Below are positions 33,189 to 41,643 of a DNA stretch of 64,000 bases, piece by piece. Under the pieces are notes generated by a model, which saw only the letters and a list, made by a program, of their open reading frames with translations, had not been told where the DNA came from and did not search any database. A program made the translations under genes and the position numbers. How positions within the stretch are numbered: the first letter of the stretch is position 1; every line of letters starts with the position of its first letter. This DNA comes from JALCRY01 sp050946575 (lineage in GTDB: Bacteria; Bacillota; Clostridia; Peptostreptococcales; Anaerovoracaceae): the NCBI GenBank assembly GCA_050946575.1, contig JBMNVB010000003.1:110593-174592 (forward strand), read 5' to 3'.

Positions 33189-34472
33189 ATGGCAATTAGA
33201 ATAATCAAGGATAAATGTAAAGGTTGCACACTTTGCGTAAAGGCCTGCCCGTTCAACGCCATTGACATGGTAGACGGGAAAGCAGAGATCAACTCCAGCT
33301 GTACTGCCTGTAATCAGTGTCTCTCGGCCTGCAAATTCGATGCTATCGAGAAGACCGAAGAAGAAGGAACAGTCGACCTGTCCGCATACAAGCATGTATG
33401 GGTATTCGCAGAGCAGAGAGACGGAGTGCTCCAGAACGTAGCTCTCGAGCTCATCGGCGAAGGTAAGAGACTTGCTGACGAGATCGGAAACGGAACGCAG
33501 ATCTGTGCTGTCCTCGTAGGAGATAACGTCAAGCCGCTCGCGAAAGAGTGCTTCGAATACGGCGCGGACAAAGTGTACACGATCGAAGATCCGCTGCTGA
33601 AGGTCTATAACACGGACGGATACACGAAAGTTATCACGGACGCTATCAGAGAATACAAGCCTGAGATCGTTCTGTACGGCGCGACGTTCATCGGAAGAGA
33701 CCTCGCTCCGAGAATCGCGGCGAGACTCGACGCCGGCCTGACGGCTGACTGCACGAGACTCGACGTAAAGGTTTCGAGCTACATCGACTATGCGAATGAG
33801 AAGACGACTCTTGACACATCCACGCTGGATCCGAACGATCCTGATACGGGCCTCAAGCAGACACGTCCTGCGTTCGGCGGAAACCTGATGGCTACGATCA
33901 TCTGCCCGAGAACGAGACCTCAGATGTCGACAGTAAGACCCGGCGTAATGCAGAAGCGCGAAAGAGTCGAGGGAGCGACTGGCGAGATCGTCGAAGTCAA
34001 GCCTCAGCTCAGCAAGGACGACATCCATGTTGAGATCCTCGACGTCGTTAAGTCCGCGAAGGAAATCGTTTCGCTGACAGACGCTGACATCGTAGTATCC
34101 GGCGGCCGTGGACTCGGCGGACCGGAAGGCTTCGAACTCATCCAGAAGTTCGCTGACAAGGTCGGCGGAGTCGTCGGTGCGTCCCGTGCTGCCGTAGACA
34201 GCGGCTGGATCGATCAGTCTCACCAGGTAGGACAGACGGGAACGACTGTAAAGCCTAAGATCTATTTCGCCTGCGGCATCTCCGGCGCTATCCAGCACCT
34301 GGCCGGCATGCAGAATTCGGACATCATCGTCGCCATCAACAAGGACGAGGACGCTCCGATATTCGAAGTCGCTGACTTCGGTATCGTAGGCGACCTGTAC
34401 AAGGTCATCCCGGAAATCATCGAGGACTGGGACAAGGCTACGGATCTCCATGACGCTGCTATGAAAAAATAG
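33189..34472 (+). CDS. etfA: electron transfer flavoprotein alpha subunit with N-terminal ferredoxin domain
   Basis: The 427-residue EtfA is about 90 residues longer than usual because of an N-terminal 2[4Fe-4S] ferredoxin domain with CKGCTLCVKACP and CTACNQCLSACK (residues about 11-55). The remaining ETF alpha domain ends with the FAD signature SGAIQHLAGMQNSDIIVAINKDEDAPIFEVADFG (core GAIQHLAGM). This architecture occurs in anaerobes with bifurcating Bcd-Etf complexes; the clusters may pass low-potential electrons to ferredoxin. The gene ends the operon. Confidence 0.95.
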   Translation: MAIRIIKDKCKGCTLCVKACPFNAIDMVDGKAEINSSCTACNQCLSACKFDAIEKTEEEGTVDLSAYKHVWVFAEQRDGVLQNVALELIGEGKRLADEIGNGTQICAVLVGDNVKPLAKECFEYGADKVYTIEDPLLKVYNTDGYTKVITDAIREYKPEIVLYGATFIGRDLAPRIAARLDAGLTADCTRLDVKVSSYIDYANEKTTLDTSTLDPNDPDTGLKQTRPAFGGNLMATIICPRTRPQMSTVRPGVMQKRERVEGATGEIVEVKPQLSKDDIHVEILDVVKSAKEIVSLTDADIVVSGGRGLGGPEGFELIQKFADKVGGVVGASRAAVDSGWIDQSHQVGQTGTTVKPKIYFACGISGAIQHLAGMQNSDIIVAINKDEDAPIFEVADFGIVGDLYKVIPEIIEDWDKATDLHDAAMKK

Positions 34473-34503
34473 GGGACTGTCATAAAGGATAACCGATAAC
34501 AGA

Positions 34504-34531
34504 CGCGGCCGCTTCAGGGCGGCCGCGTTTT
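34504..34531 (+). terminator. Intrinsic terminator after etfA
   Basis: CGCGGCCGC (34504-34512) and GCGGCCGCG (34519-34527) form a perfect 9-bp stem with a TTCAGG loop, followed by TTTT. Confidence 0.94.
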
Positions 34532-34619
34532 AGTGTGTAAAACAGAGTTTTCACGCATTGATGCGGGCGCCGCCGCAGATGTAAAAAATCGAAATTTCAT
34601 GTTGCGAAGGTCAATATGT

Positions 34620-34655
34620 TGCTGTATAGTAGTAAGGGACGCACTATATATGGGA
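34620..34655 (+). promoter_or_regulatory. Possible tandem NrdR boxes upstream of nrdJ
   Basis: TTGCTGTATAGTAG and GCACTATATATGGG lie about two helical turns apart, each resembling half of the NrdR box ACACTATATATAGTGT. NrdR boxes usually come in pairs ahead of ribonucleotide reductase genes. The match is partial. Confidence 0.3.
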
Positions 34656-34719
34656 ACGGCCGTGTCCGGCCGGCGTCGGGAATAGAGATTATTTTTTTTA
34701 CAAAAAAGGAGAGAAGAGA

Positions 34720-37014
34720 ATGAGGATCGAAGAGTGGCTTGGAGAGGACAATCAGCTTGGTATCGATATCTGGAACCGCAAGTACAGGAATGAAGGCGAG
34801 TCGTTCGAAGACTGGGTGACGCGCGTCAGCGGCGGGAACGAGTCCGTCGCGCAGCTCATACGCGAGAAGAAGTTCCTGTTCGGCGGCAGGATCCTTTCCA
34901 ACAGGGCGCTCGAGTACGAAGGCAGGAAGGTCACGCTGTCAAACTGCTATGTGGTGGCTCCGCCGGAGGATAATATCGAGAGCATATTCGAGACGGCGAA
35001 GAAACTCGCCCGCACATACAGCTACGGCGGAGGCTGCGGTGTCGATATCTCCGGCCTGTCTCCCAGAGGAGCGAGGATAAACAACGCCGCGAAAGAGACG
35101 AGCGGCGCCGTGTCGTTCATGCAGCTCTACTCGATGGTGACGGAACTGATAGGGCAGAACGGCAGGAGAGGAGCATTGATGATATCGATAGACTGCTCCC
35201 ATCCGGACCTCGTGGAATTCATCAAGCTCAAGACCGATCTTGAAAAGGTCACGAAAGCGAATATATCCGTACGGATCTCGGACGAATTCATGGAAGCCGT
35301 GAAGAGCGGCGAGCCGTACAGGCTTTCATATACAAGAGAGACCACGGGCGAGACTATCGAGACTACCATCAATGCCCGCGACATTTTCAGGCTGATGGCG
35401 GAGACGAACTGGGATTATGCCGAGCCGGGCGCGCTCTTCTGGGACAGGGTGAAAAACTGGAACCTGCTCAGCAACACGAAGGAGTTCTCCTATGCGGGCG
35501 TGAATCCGTGCGCGGAGGAACCGCTGCCGGCCGGCGGATCATGTCTCCTCGGCAGCATGAACCTCTCTGAGTTCGTTGAGAACCCGTTCACGCCGAACGC
35601 GAAGTTCGATATCGGAGGGTTCAAGGACGCCGTCAGGATCTGCGTGCGCGGCCTCAATGAAGTTCTTGAAGAGGGCATGCCGCTGCATCCGCTGCCGGAG
35701 CAGCGCGAAAGCGTGAACCAGTGGCGCCAGATAGGGCTCGGCATCATGGGGCTCGCCGACATGCTGATAAAGCTCGGGATAACTTACGGCTCCGGGAAAG
35801 CCGTCGAGATATGCGACAAGATAGGATTCGCGATGATCGATACGGCCATAGCGGAATCCGCATTGATAGCAAAGGAAAAGGGCCCGTATCCGATGTGCGA
35901 CACGAAGGCGGTCATGAGCACACCGTTCTTCGAGGCGAACACGTCGGAACCGACGAGAGATCTCGTGAAAAGATACGGCCTCAGGAATTCGCAGATCCTT
36001 ACGATCGCGCCGACGGGAACGATATCGACGATGCTCGGCATCTCCGGAGGGATCGAGCCGATATTCGCGAATTATTACGAGAGAAAGACGGAATCCCTGC
36101 ACGGGACCGATGTATATTACAAGGTCTACACGAAGATCGTCGAAAATTACATGAAGAAGCATAAGATCGAAGACGACACTGATCTTCCTGACTTTTTCGT
36201 GACGGCGGGAACGCTTGACTACAGGCAGCGCATAGAGATGCAGGCCGTCTGGCAGAAGCATGTGGACGCGTCGATCAGCTCGACCGTGAACGTGAACAAT
36301 TTCTTCACCGTCGAGGAGACTGAAAATCTGTATCTTTACGCTCACGAGATGGGGCTGAAGGGCGTTACGCTGTACCGTGACGGCTGCAAGAGGAACGCTG
36401 TCCTGAGCACGGGCGGCGGCGAAGAGACCGCGCACGCCGGCGACGGACTGAAGAGAGGCCAGATACTAAAGATAAACGACGACGTAGTAGGCAAGAAAAG
36501 AAAGCTGATAACAGGATGCGGCAGCCTGCACTGCATGGCCATGTTCGACCCGGAGACGGGCGAGCTGCTCGAGACATATCTGTCGAAGGGATCCACGGGC
36601 GGATGCAATCAGTTCATGGTCGGCCTGTCCAGGATGATCTCGATATGCGCGAGAGGCGGCATCGATATCTACACGATAATCGACCAGCTGAATTCCTGCG
36701 GATCGTGCCCGTCGTACACGGTAAGACGCGCGACGCAGAAAGACACGAGCAAGGGCGCGTGCTGCCCGATGGCCGTGGGCTACGCGCTGCTCGACATGTA
36801 CAACGAGATGCAGGAAGAGCTGGGGCTCAAGGACGGAGAGAGAAACACGTCCAGAGCTAAGAACCTGGCCGCGAAAAGAAGGGTAAGCGGCACGAAGCCG
36901 GAAGCCGTCGAGCTTACGGGTGTGGACAAGGTCTGCCCTGAATGCGGCGAGACGCTGGTATTCGAGGGCGGATGCAACGTCTGCAAGAACTGCGGATGGA
37001 GCAAGTGCTACTGA
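34720..37014 (+). CDS. nrdJ: adenosylcobalamin-dependent ribonucleotide reductase (class II)
   Basis: The 764-residue enzyme reduces ribonucleotides to deoxyribonucleotides with coenzyme B12. It has LSNCYVV near residue 72 (active Cys of the redox pair), YSYGGGCGVDIS, GQNGRRGALMI, NPCAEEPLPAGGSCLLGSMNLSE and SPTG-type TIAPTGTISTMLG. The C-terminus ends with a zinc-ribbon CPECGETLVFEGGCNVCKNCG and the swinging cysteines CGWSKCY. AAAGGAG precedes ATG 34720. Requires imported or made B12; the next gene may relate to that. Two GCATTGAT copies encode Ala-Leu-Met/Ile. Confidence 0.95.
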   Translation: MRIEEWLGEDNQLGIDIWNRKYRNEGESFEDWVTRVSGGNESVAQLIREKKFLFGGRILSNRALEYEGRKVTLSNCYVVAPPEDNIESIFETAKKLARTYSYGGGCGVDISGLSPRGARINNAAKETSGAVSFMQLYSMVTELIGQNGRRGALMISIDCSHPDLVEFIKLKTDLEKVTKANISVRISDEFMEAVKSGEPYRLSYTRETTGETIETTINARDIFRLMAETNWDYAEPGALFWDRVKNWNLLSNTKEFSYAGVNPCAEEPLPAGGSCLLGSMNLSEFVENPFTPNAKFDIGGFKDAVRICVRGLNEVLEEGMPLHPLPEQRESVNQWRQIGLGIMGLADMLIKLGITYGSGKAVEICDKIGFAMIDTAIAESALIAKEKGPYPMCDTKAVMSTPFFEANTSEPTRDLVKRYGLRNSQILTIAPTGTISTMLGISGGIEPIFANYYERKTESLHGTDVYYKVYTKIVENYMKKHKIEDDTDLPDFFVTAGTLDYRQRIEMQAVWQKHVDASISSTVNVNNFFTVEETENLYLYAHEMGLKGVTLYRDGCKRNAVLSTGGGEETAHAGDGLKRGQILKINDDVVGKKRKLITGCGSLHCMAMFDPETGELLETYLSKGSTGGCNQFMVGLSRMISICARGGIDIYTIIDQLNSCGSCPSYTVRRATQKDTSKGACCPMAVGYALLDMYNEMQEELGLKDGERNTSRAKNLAAKRRVSGTKPEAVELTGVDKVCPECGETLVFEGGCNVCKNCGWSKCY

Positions 37015-37028
37015 TGCGGAGGCCCGCT

Positions 37029-37313
37029 GTGACAGATACGAAAAACGCGAATTATTCCCATTTCAGAAACGACAGGTGCGAGTATTTCCCGTGCCACAAA
37101 AACGTCGACGAGGAGGAATACAACTGCCTGTTCTGCTACTGCCCGCTGTATACGCTCGGCGATCAGTGCGGCGGGGATTTCAGGTACCTCGACAGCGGCA
37201 TCAAGGACTGCAGCGGCTGCGTGATACCGCACGGCCCCGGAGGCTACGATTACATCATGAAGAATTTCCCTAAGGTGAACGAACTCGCGAAGGCGAACCG
37301 GAAAGACAAATAA
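37029..37313 (+). CDS. cysteine-rich small domain protein
   Basis: This 94-residue protein has eight-plus conserved Cys in ECDYFPC-like order: CEYFPCHKN, CLFCYCPLYTLGDQCGG and KDCSGCVIPHGPGG. This matches the 'cysteine-rich small domain' family (Pfam PF04071), often fused or linked to cobalamin biosynthesis proteins and presumed to bind metal. Start GTG 37029 is preferred, 6 bases after GGAGG; ATG 37014 overlaps the nrdJ stop and is also possible. Location right after B12-dependent nrdJ is suggestive. Confidence 0.8.
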   Translation: MTDTKNANYSHFRNDRCEYFPCHKNVDEEEYNCLFCYCPLYTLGDQCGGDFRYLDSGIKDCSGCVIPHGPGGYDYIMKNFPKVNELAKANRKDK

Positions 37314-37378
37314 ATCACGCGGCGGCCCGTCCTGTGTTACAATATTTTTAAATCAATGCGGAAAAACGGAGGCGGGGA

Positions 37379-38047
37379 ATGAAGTTCTCGAAGTATTTTG
37401 ATCACACGCTGCTGAAACCGGAAGCGACAGAAGAAGATATAAAAAAGTTATGTGCGGAAGCGGAAAAATATGATTTCGCTTCCGTTTGCGTGAATTCGTG
37501 CTACGCGCGTCTTGCGGCTGATGAACTCCGCGGCAGCGGGGTCAGTGTCTGCTGCGTCGCGGGATTCCCGCTCGGCGCGGCGTCTTCGGACGCGAAGGCG
37601 TTCGAAGCGCTGCGGGCGTGCGAAGACGGCGCTTCCGAGATCGACATGGTGATAAATGTCGGAGCCCTGAAGGAAGGGAATGTCGATTACGTAAGATCCG
37701 AGATCGCGGCGGCACGCGCCGTCACAGAGGAGCACCGCGCATTGCTGAAAGTCATTATCGAAACATGTCTGCTGACTGATGATGAAAAGCGCGAAGCGTG
37801 CAGGGCGGCCGCGGAAGCGGGAGCGGATTTCGTAAAGACTTCCACCGGATTCTCGACCGGAGGCGCGACGGAAAAAGATGTGCGGCTCATGGCGGAGGCG
37901 GCAGGCCCGGGAGTAAAAGTAAAGGCTTCCGGCGGCATCAGGACGTATGAAGCCGCGCGCGCGATGATAGATGCCGGCGCCTCAAGGCTCGGAACGAGCG
38001 CTGCGATAAGGATAATGGAAGAAGGCATGGAGCATGGCGTTCTTTAG
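37379..38047 (+). CDS. deoC: deoxyribose-phosphate aldolase
   Basis: The 222-residue TIM-barrel class I aldolase splits deoxyribose 5-phosphate. It shows FDHTLLKPEATEEDI, DMVINVGALKEG, the Schiff-base Lys in FVKTSTGFSTGGAT and VKASGGIRT. GGCGGGG lies before ATG 37379. It overlaps the next gene by 14 bases. A GCATTGAT copy lies just upstream at 37352. Confidence 0.96.
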   Translation: MKFSKYFDHTLLKPEATEEDIKKLCAEAEKYDFASVCVNSCYARLAADELRGSGVSVCCVAGFPLGAASSDAKAFEALRACEDGASEIDMVINVGALKEGNVDYVRSEIAAARAVTEEHRALLKVIIETCLLTDDEKREACRAAAEAGADFVKTSTGFSTGGATEKDVRLMAEAAGPGVKVKASGGIRTYEAARAMIDAGASRLGTSAAIRIMEEGMEHGVL

Positions 38048-38927
38048 AAAGAAAAAGGAGGAAAAACTCCTGCCGGTAAAACAGCCGGAGGGTACGGGCG
38101 ATATCCTTTCTCTCGACAGAAAGTCCCGGTACACGAAGCGCGAGCGGAAGATCCTTCTCCATCAGCTCGCCCTGAGCCAGGAGCAGGAAAAGGAATTGTT
38201 CGAGTCGAAACTGAAGGATCCGGATAAGGGCATCCAGGCGAAGGCGCGTGAAAAGGCGCCGCAGAAGATCATGGACAAAGTCCGCAGCGCATTGATAAAG
38301 GGATTTATCCTGATCTTCACGAAGGCAACGCCGGCGATAGAGGCGGCCGGGGGTCTGAAAAAGAAGAAGCTGAAGGCGGAACTGAATATCGGGGCGCTGG
38401 ACAAGGGCATAAGCCTCGGCGCGATACAGCGCGTCGATGAGGCGGCGGCGGATACGGCGTCCACGAACAAAAGCATCACGTCCGTAGAAGGCGCGGTCAT
38501 GGGTCTGTTCGGCTGGGGGCCGCAGGATTCGCCGATATTCCTCGCGGTCATCCTGAAATCCATCTACGAGGTGGCGGCGAGCTACGGATTCGACTATAAC
38601 GCAAATGAGGAGAAACGATATATCATCGCTCTGATGAACGCGGCGCTCGCCGATCCGTTTGAAAAGATAGCTCTATCCAAAAAATGCGACGAGGTCGGTC
38701 TTGCGATCGATCTCGGGAACGGGGACAGTTCAGAGATAGGTGAAGAGGAACTCCAGGAAGCGGCAGAGAAAATCGCCGATTCGATCCTGATCCTCAAGGT
38801 GCTGATGATGATAAAAGTGGCCGGGACGTTCAGCGCGGTCACGAATTACAAGATGGTGAAGCAGGTCACGGAATACGCGAAGGTGAAATACCGGCAGCGT
38901 TTCCTGTTCAGGCTGCTGATGAGATAA
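38034..38927 (+). CDS. EcsC-family protein
   Basis: The 297-residue protein matches EcsC in GWGPQDSPIFLAVILKSIYEV, SYGFDYN and EEKRYIIALMNAAL. EcsC is of unclear biochemical role, associated with ABC transporter EcsAB and membranes; no ABC genes are adjacent here. A basic N-terminus (1-15) and two amphipathic helical regions may contact the membrane. Starts within deoC and ends just before a bidirectional terminator. Confidence 0.88.
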   Translation: MAFFRKKKEEKLLPVKQPEGTGDILSLDRKSRYTKRERKILLHQLALSQEQEKELFESKLKDPDKGIQAKAREKAPQKIMDKVRSALIKGFILIFTKATPAIEAAGGLKKKKLKAELNIGALDKGISLGAIQRVDEAAADTASTNKSITSVEGAVMGLFGWGPQDSPIFLAVILKSIYEVAASYGFDYNANEEKRYIIALMNAALADPFEKIALSKKCDEVGLAIDLGNGDSSEIGEEELQEAAEKIADSILILKVLMMIKVAGTFSAVTNYKMVKQVTEYAKVKYRQRFLFRLLMR

Positions 38928-38930
38928 AAA

Positions 38931-38955
38931 ATGAGCCCCGTCCGGGCTCATTTTA
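38931..38955. terminator. Bidirectional terminator between ecsC-like gene and ychF
   Basis: ATGAGCCC (38931-38938) and GGGCTCAT (38944-38951) form an 8-bp stem flanked by AAAAAA on the left and TTTTA on the right, serving both converging transcripts. Confidence 0.9.
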
Positions 38956-40077
38956 CTATACATTGAAAAGTATGTTCAGGATGTCTCCGTCCTGCACCAC
39001 ATATTCCTTTCCCTCGGACCGCAGCAGCCCCTTTTCTTTTGCTTTAGTCAGCGAGCCGCCGCATTCGTTTATCAGCGTGTCGTAATTTATAGTTTCGGCG
39101 CGAATGAAACCCTTCTCGAAGTCAGTATGGATCTTTCCGGCCGCCTGAGGCGCCTTCGTGCCTTTCTTTATTGTCCATGCGCGCGTCTCGTCCGGACCTG
39201 TCGTGATGAATGAGATAAGATCCAGCAGCCTGTATGACGCCTTTATCAGCTTGTCGAGCCCGGATTCCGGGATCCCGAGATCCGCAAGGAACTCGTCTCT
39301 CTCGTCGTCTTCGAGTTCGGAGATCTCCTCTTCCAGCTGCGCGCAGAGGGCGATCACCTCTGAACCTTCCGCGGCTGCGAAGTCCTCCACCTGCCCGATC
39401 ATATCCGCCGACTCGCCCGAAAGGGTGCCGTTCGCCGCGTCCGCCGCATCTACATCCGATACGTTGCAGACGTAAATGACAGGTTTTTTCGAAAGCAGAT
39501 CGAGCGATCTCACGAATTCGTCCTCGTCTTCGTCAAGCTCGAGCGAACGGGCCGATTTTCCGCCGGCAAGATGGTCATTCACCTTCTGCAGGATGTCGAA
39601 TTCCTTCTTAGCCTGTTTGTTCCCGCTCTTCATCTGCTTCTGCGTCTTCGTCATGCGCTTCTGCAGCACGTCCATATCCGCGATTATCAGCTCTGTGTTT
39701 ATGATGTCTATATCCTCCGCGGGGTCGATCCTCCCGTCGACATGCACGACGTTGTCATCCTTGAAACATCTCACGACATGCGTGATCGCGTCGACATTCC
39801 TGATATGCCCGAGGAACTGGTTCCCGAGCCCCTCGCCCTTTGACGCGCCCTTCACGAGCCCGGCTATGTCGCAGAATTCTATCGTCGTGTAGATAGTCTT
39901 TTTCGAATCATATATTTCTGTGAGCCTGTCAATGCGTCCGTCCGGCACTGTCACGACGCCGACGTTCGGCTCTATCGTGCAGAACGGGTAGTTCGCGGCC
40001 TCCGCGCCCGCTTTCGTGATCGCGTTGAACAGTGTGCTCTTGCCGACATTCGGCAGCCCTACGATACCGAGTTTCAT
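38956..40077 (-). CDS. ychF: redox-regulated P-loop ATPase YchF
   Basis: The 373-residue Obg-family protein binds ATP more than GTP. It has GLPNVGKSTLFNAIT near the start, DIAGLVKGASKGEGLGNQFL (switch II) and the NVSD in place of the NKxD guanine motif, which accounts for ATP preference. The C-terminal TGS domain includes AWTIKKGTKAPQAAGKIHTDFEKGFIRAE. It is a conserved ribosome-associated factor. Followed on the same strand by its terminator; lgt lies upstream on the same strand, 33 bases away. Confidence 0.96.
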   Translation of the reverse strand: MKLGIVGLPNVGKSTLFNAITKAGAEAANYPFCTIEPNVGVVTVPDGRIDRLTEIYDSKKTIYTTIEFCDIAGLVKGASKGEGLGNQFLGHIRNVDAITHVVRCFKDDNVVHVDGRIDPAEDIDIINTELIIADMDVLQKRMTKTQKQMKSGNKQAKKEFDILQKVNDHLAGGKSARSLELDEDEDEFVRSLDLLSKKPVIYVCNVSDVDAADAANGTLSGESADMIGQVEDFAAAEGSEVIALCAQLEEEISELEDDERDEFLADLGIPESGLDKLIKASYRLLDLISFITTGPDETRAWTIKKGTKAPQAAGKIHTDFEKGFIRAETINYDTLINECGGSLTKAKEKGLLRSEGKEYVVQDGDILNILFNV

Positions 40078-40110
40078 TTTATGCCTCCGTAAGATCCGGC
40101 GCCTTTCTCA

Positions 40111-40872
40111 TCAATGCGCCGACGCTGATTTCTGTTTTTTGTTTTTCCGATAAAGTATAACATACGTGACGGCACACGCCAACATCACCGCGGCCGACAG
40201 CACCTGAGCCTGCTTGAACGGGCCGATCATGAGACTGTCCGTCCTGAGATGCTCGACGAAGAACCGCTCGAGTGAATAAAGGAACGCGTATGACAGGAAC
40301 GTCTGCCACTCGAATGCGCGGTGCCTGTCAAGCCACATGAGGAAGAAAAACAGCATCAGGCACCATATCGATTCATACAGGAATGTCGGATGCACGCGCA
40401 CGCCGTCCACGATAATGCCCCAGGGAAGATCCGTCGGGCCTCCGTGCGCCTCTCCGTTGAAAAAGTTCCCCCAGCGCCCGATGGCCTGAGCCAGTGCGAT
40501 GCCCGGCGCCGCGGAGTCGAGCGCGTCCGCGAACCTGATCTTCTTGTGCCTGCACATCAGATACGCGCCGAAAAGTCCGAGTATCAGTCCTCCGTGGATC
40601 GCGAGCCCGCCGGCCCGGAAATCCATGATCCTCAGGGCGCTGCCTCTGTAATAGTCCCAGTTGAACGCGACGTAATATGCTCTCGCCCCGACGATGCCGC
40701 ACGGCACCGCGGCGAGCAGGATGTCTGTCACGTCGTCGGCGCTTATCCCGTGATCCTTCGCCCTTATGAACATCACAATACCGCCGCTGATTATAGCGGC
40801 CGCTATCAGTATGCCGTACCATCTCACGGACAGTCCGAATATCGTAAATGCTATAGGATCGGGCGTAGTCAA
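40111..40872 (-). CDS. lgt: prolipoprotein diacylglyceryl transferase
   Basis: The 253-residue multi-pass membrane enzyme adds diacylglycerol to prolipoprotein Cys, the step before LspA. It shows VRWYGILIAAAI, GIVGARAYYV, the Arg-containing HGGLILG, and the signature QAIGRWGNFFNGEAHGG. Six to seven hydrophobic helices are visible. The stop codon TGA overlaps a GCATTGAT copy (40110-40117). Divergent from mraZ. Confidence 0.94.
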   Translation of the reverse strand: MTTPDPIAFTIFGLSVRWYGILIAAAIISGGIVMFIRAKDHGISADDVTDILLAAVPCGIVGARAYYVAFNWDYYRGSALRIMDFRAGGLAIHGGLILGLFGAYLMCRHKKIRFADALDSAAPGIALAQAIGRWGNFFNGEAHGGPTDLPWGIIVDGVRVHPTFLYESIWCLMLFFFLMWLDRHRAFEWQTFLSYAFLYSLERFFVEHLRTDSLMIGPFKQAQVLSAAVMLACAVTYVILYRKNKKQKSASAH

Positions 40873-41211
40873 GATCAGTTTCCTCCCGCGTAATTATAAC
40901 GCGAAACAGCACGCTCGTCACTACAGAATATCGAAAGTCCCGGCCGCACCGCATTGATGCGGGAAACGCCCGGGAACAACTATATGATGGGCCGTGAACA
41001 CCCGTTTGCGCTATATATTGATTTTTTCGCGTTTTTTCCATAAAAAGAAAGTAAAAAATCGTGAAGGTGGAGTGAAAATGCCGAAAATGGCCGATTTTTA
41101 TTTGAAATATGGAGGAAAGTGGAGTAAAGTGGTTATATCAAAATTGGAAAAAGTGGCTCGGAATGCGACTGAGCACACACTCAGAAAAGGAGCAGAAACG
41201 GCGGGATTCCA
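40873..41211. promoter_or_regulatory. Divergent regulatory region between lgt and mraZ
   Basis: No gene is seen in this 339-bp gap. It has one GCATTGAT copy extended to CGCATTGATGCGG-like symmetry (40951), an AT-rich stretch around 41025-41060, and the MraZ operator and promoter described separately. Confidence 0.75.
41066..41132 (+). promoter_or_regulatory. MraZ operator and dcw promoter
   Basis: TGGAG/TGGAG/TGG units start at 41110, 41120 and 41130, exactly 10 bases apart, the direct-repeat pattern bound by MraZ. More TGG units lie at 41068 and 41088. TTGAAA (41102-41107) and TAAAGT (41125-41130) with a 17-base spacer suggest the promoter overlaps the boxes, fitting autorepression of dcw. 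Confidence 0.75.
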
Positions 41212-41643
41212 ATGTTCATGGGCAGCTATAACAACTCAATAGATGCCAAGTGCAGGATGATAATTCCTTCCAAGTACAGGGAGGAACTCGGCTTGAAATG
41301 CATCATCACGCGCGGCATCGACCGCTGCCTGTATATCTATCCGATCAGCGAATGGGAAAGCTTCGCTGAGAAACTGAAGCAGCTCCCGAAGGCGGACGCG
41401 AACGCGAGAAATTTCGTCAGACATTTCTACGGGAATGCCGAGGACTGCGAGATAGACCGTCAGGGAAGAGTTACGATCCCGGCCGGGCTCCGCGAATACG
41501 CGGGCATAAAGAAAGAGCTTACGACTATCGGAGACGGAGAGAAGATCGAAGTCTGGAGCCGCGATAACTGGGCGGAGCAGCAGAAGGAAAACGAGATGAG
41601 CGCCGAAGATATCGCGAAAGGCATGGAGCAGTATGGAATTTAG
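41212..41643 (+). CDS. mraZ: transcriptional regulator MraZ
   Basis: The 143-residue protein has two AbrB-like MraZ domains: GSYNNSIDAKCRMIIPSKYREEL and EDCEIDRQGRVTIPAGLREYAGI. It forms octameric rings and controls the dcw operon through the repeats upstream. ATG 41212 or the in-frame ATG 41218 could start; the ribosome site is weak (AAAGGAG about 20 bases away). It overlaps rsmH by 11 bases. Confidence 0.95.
   Translation: MFMGSYNNSIDAKCRMIIPSKYREELGLKCIITRGIDRCLYIYPISEWESFAEKLKQLPKADANARNFVRHFYGNAEDCEIDRQGRVTIPAGLREYAGIKKELTTIGDGEKIEVWSRDNWAEQQKENEMSAEDIAKGMEQYGI

Noticed and set aside
34532..34719. Cobalamin riboswitch upstream of nrdJ
   Set aside because: No B12-box like GCCACTG and the leader is too short and AT-rich.
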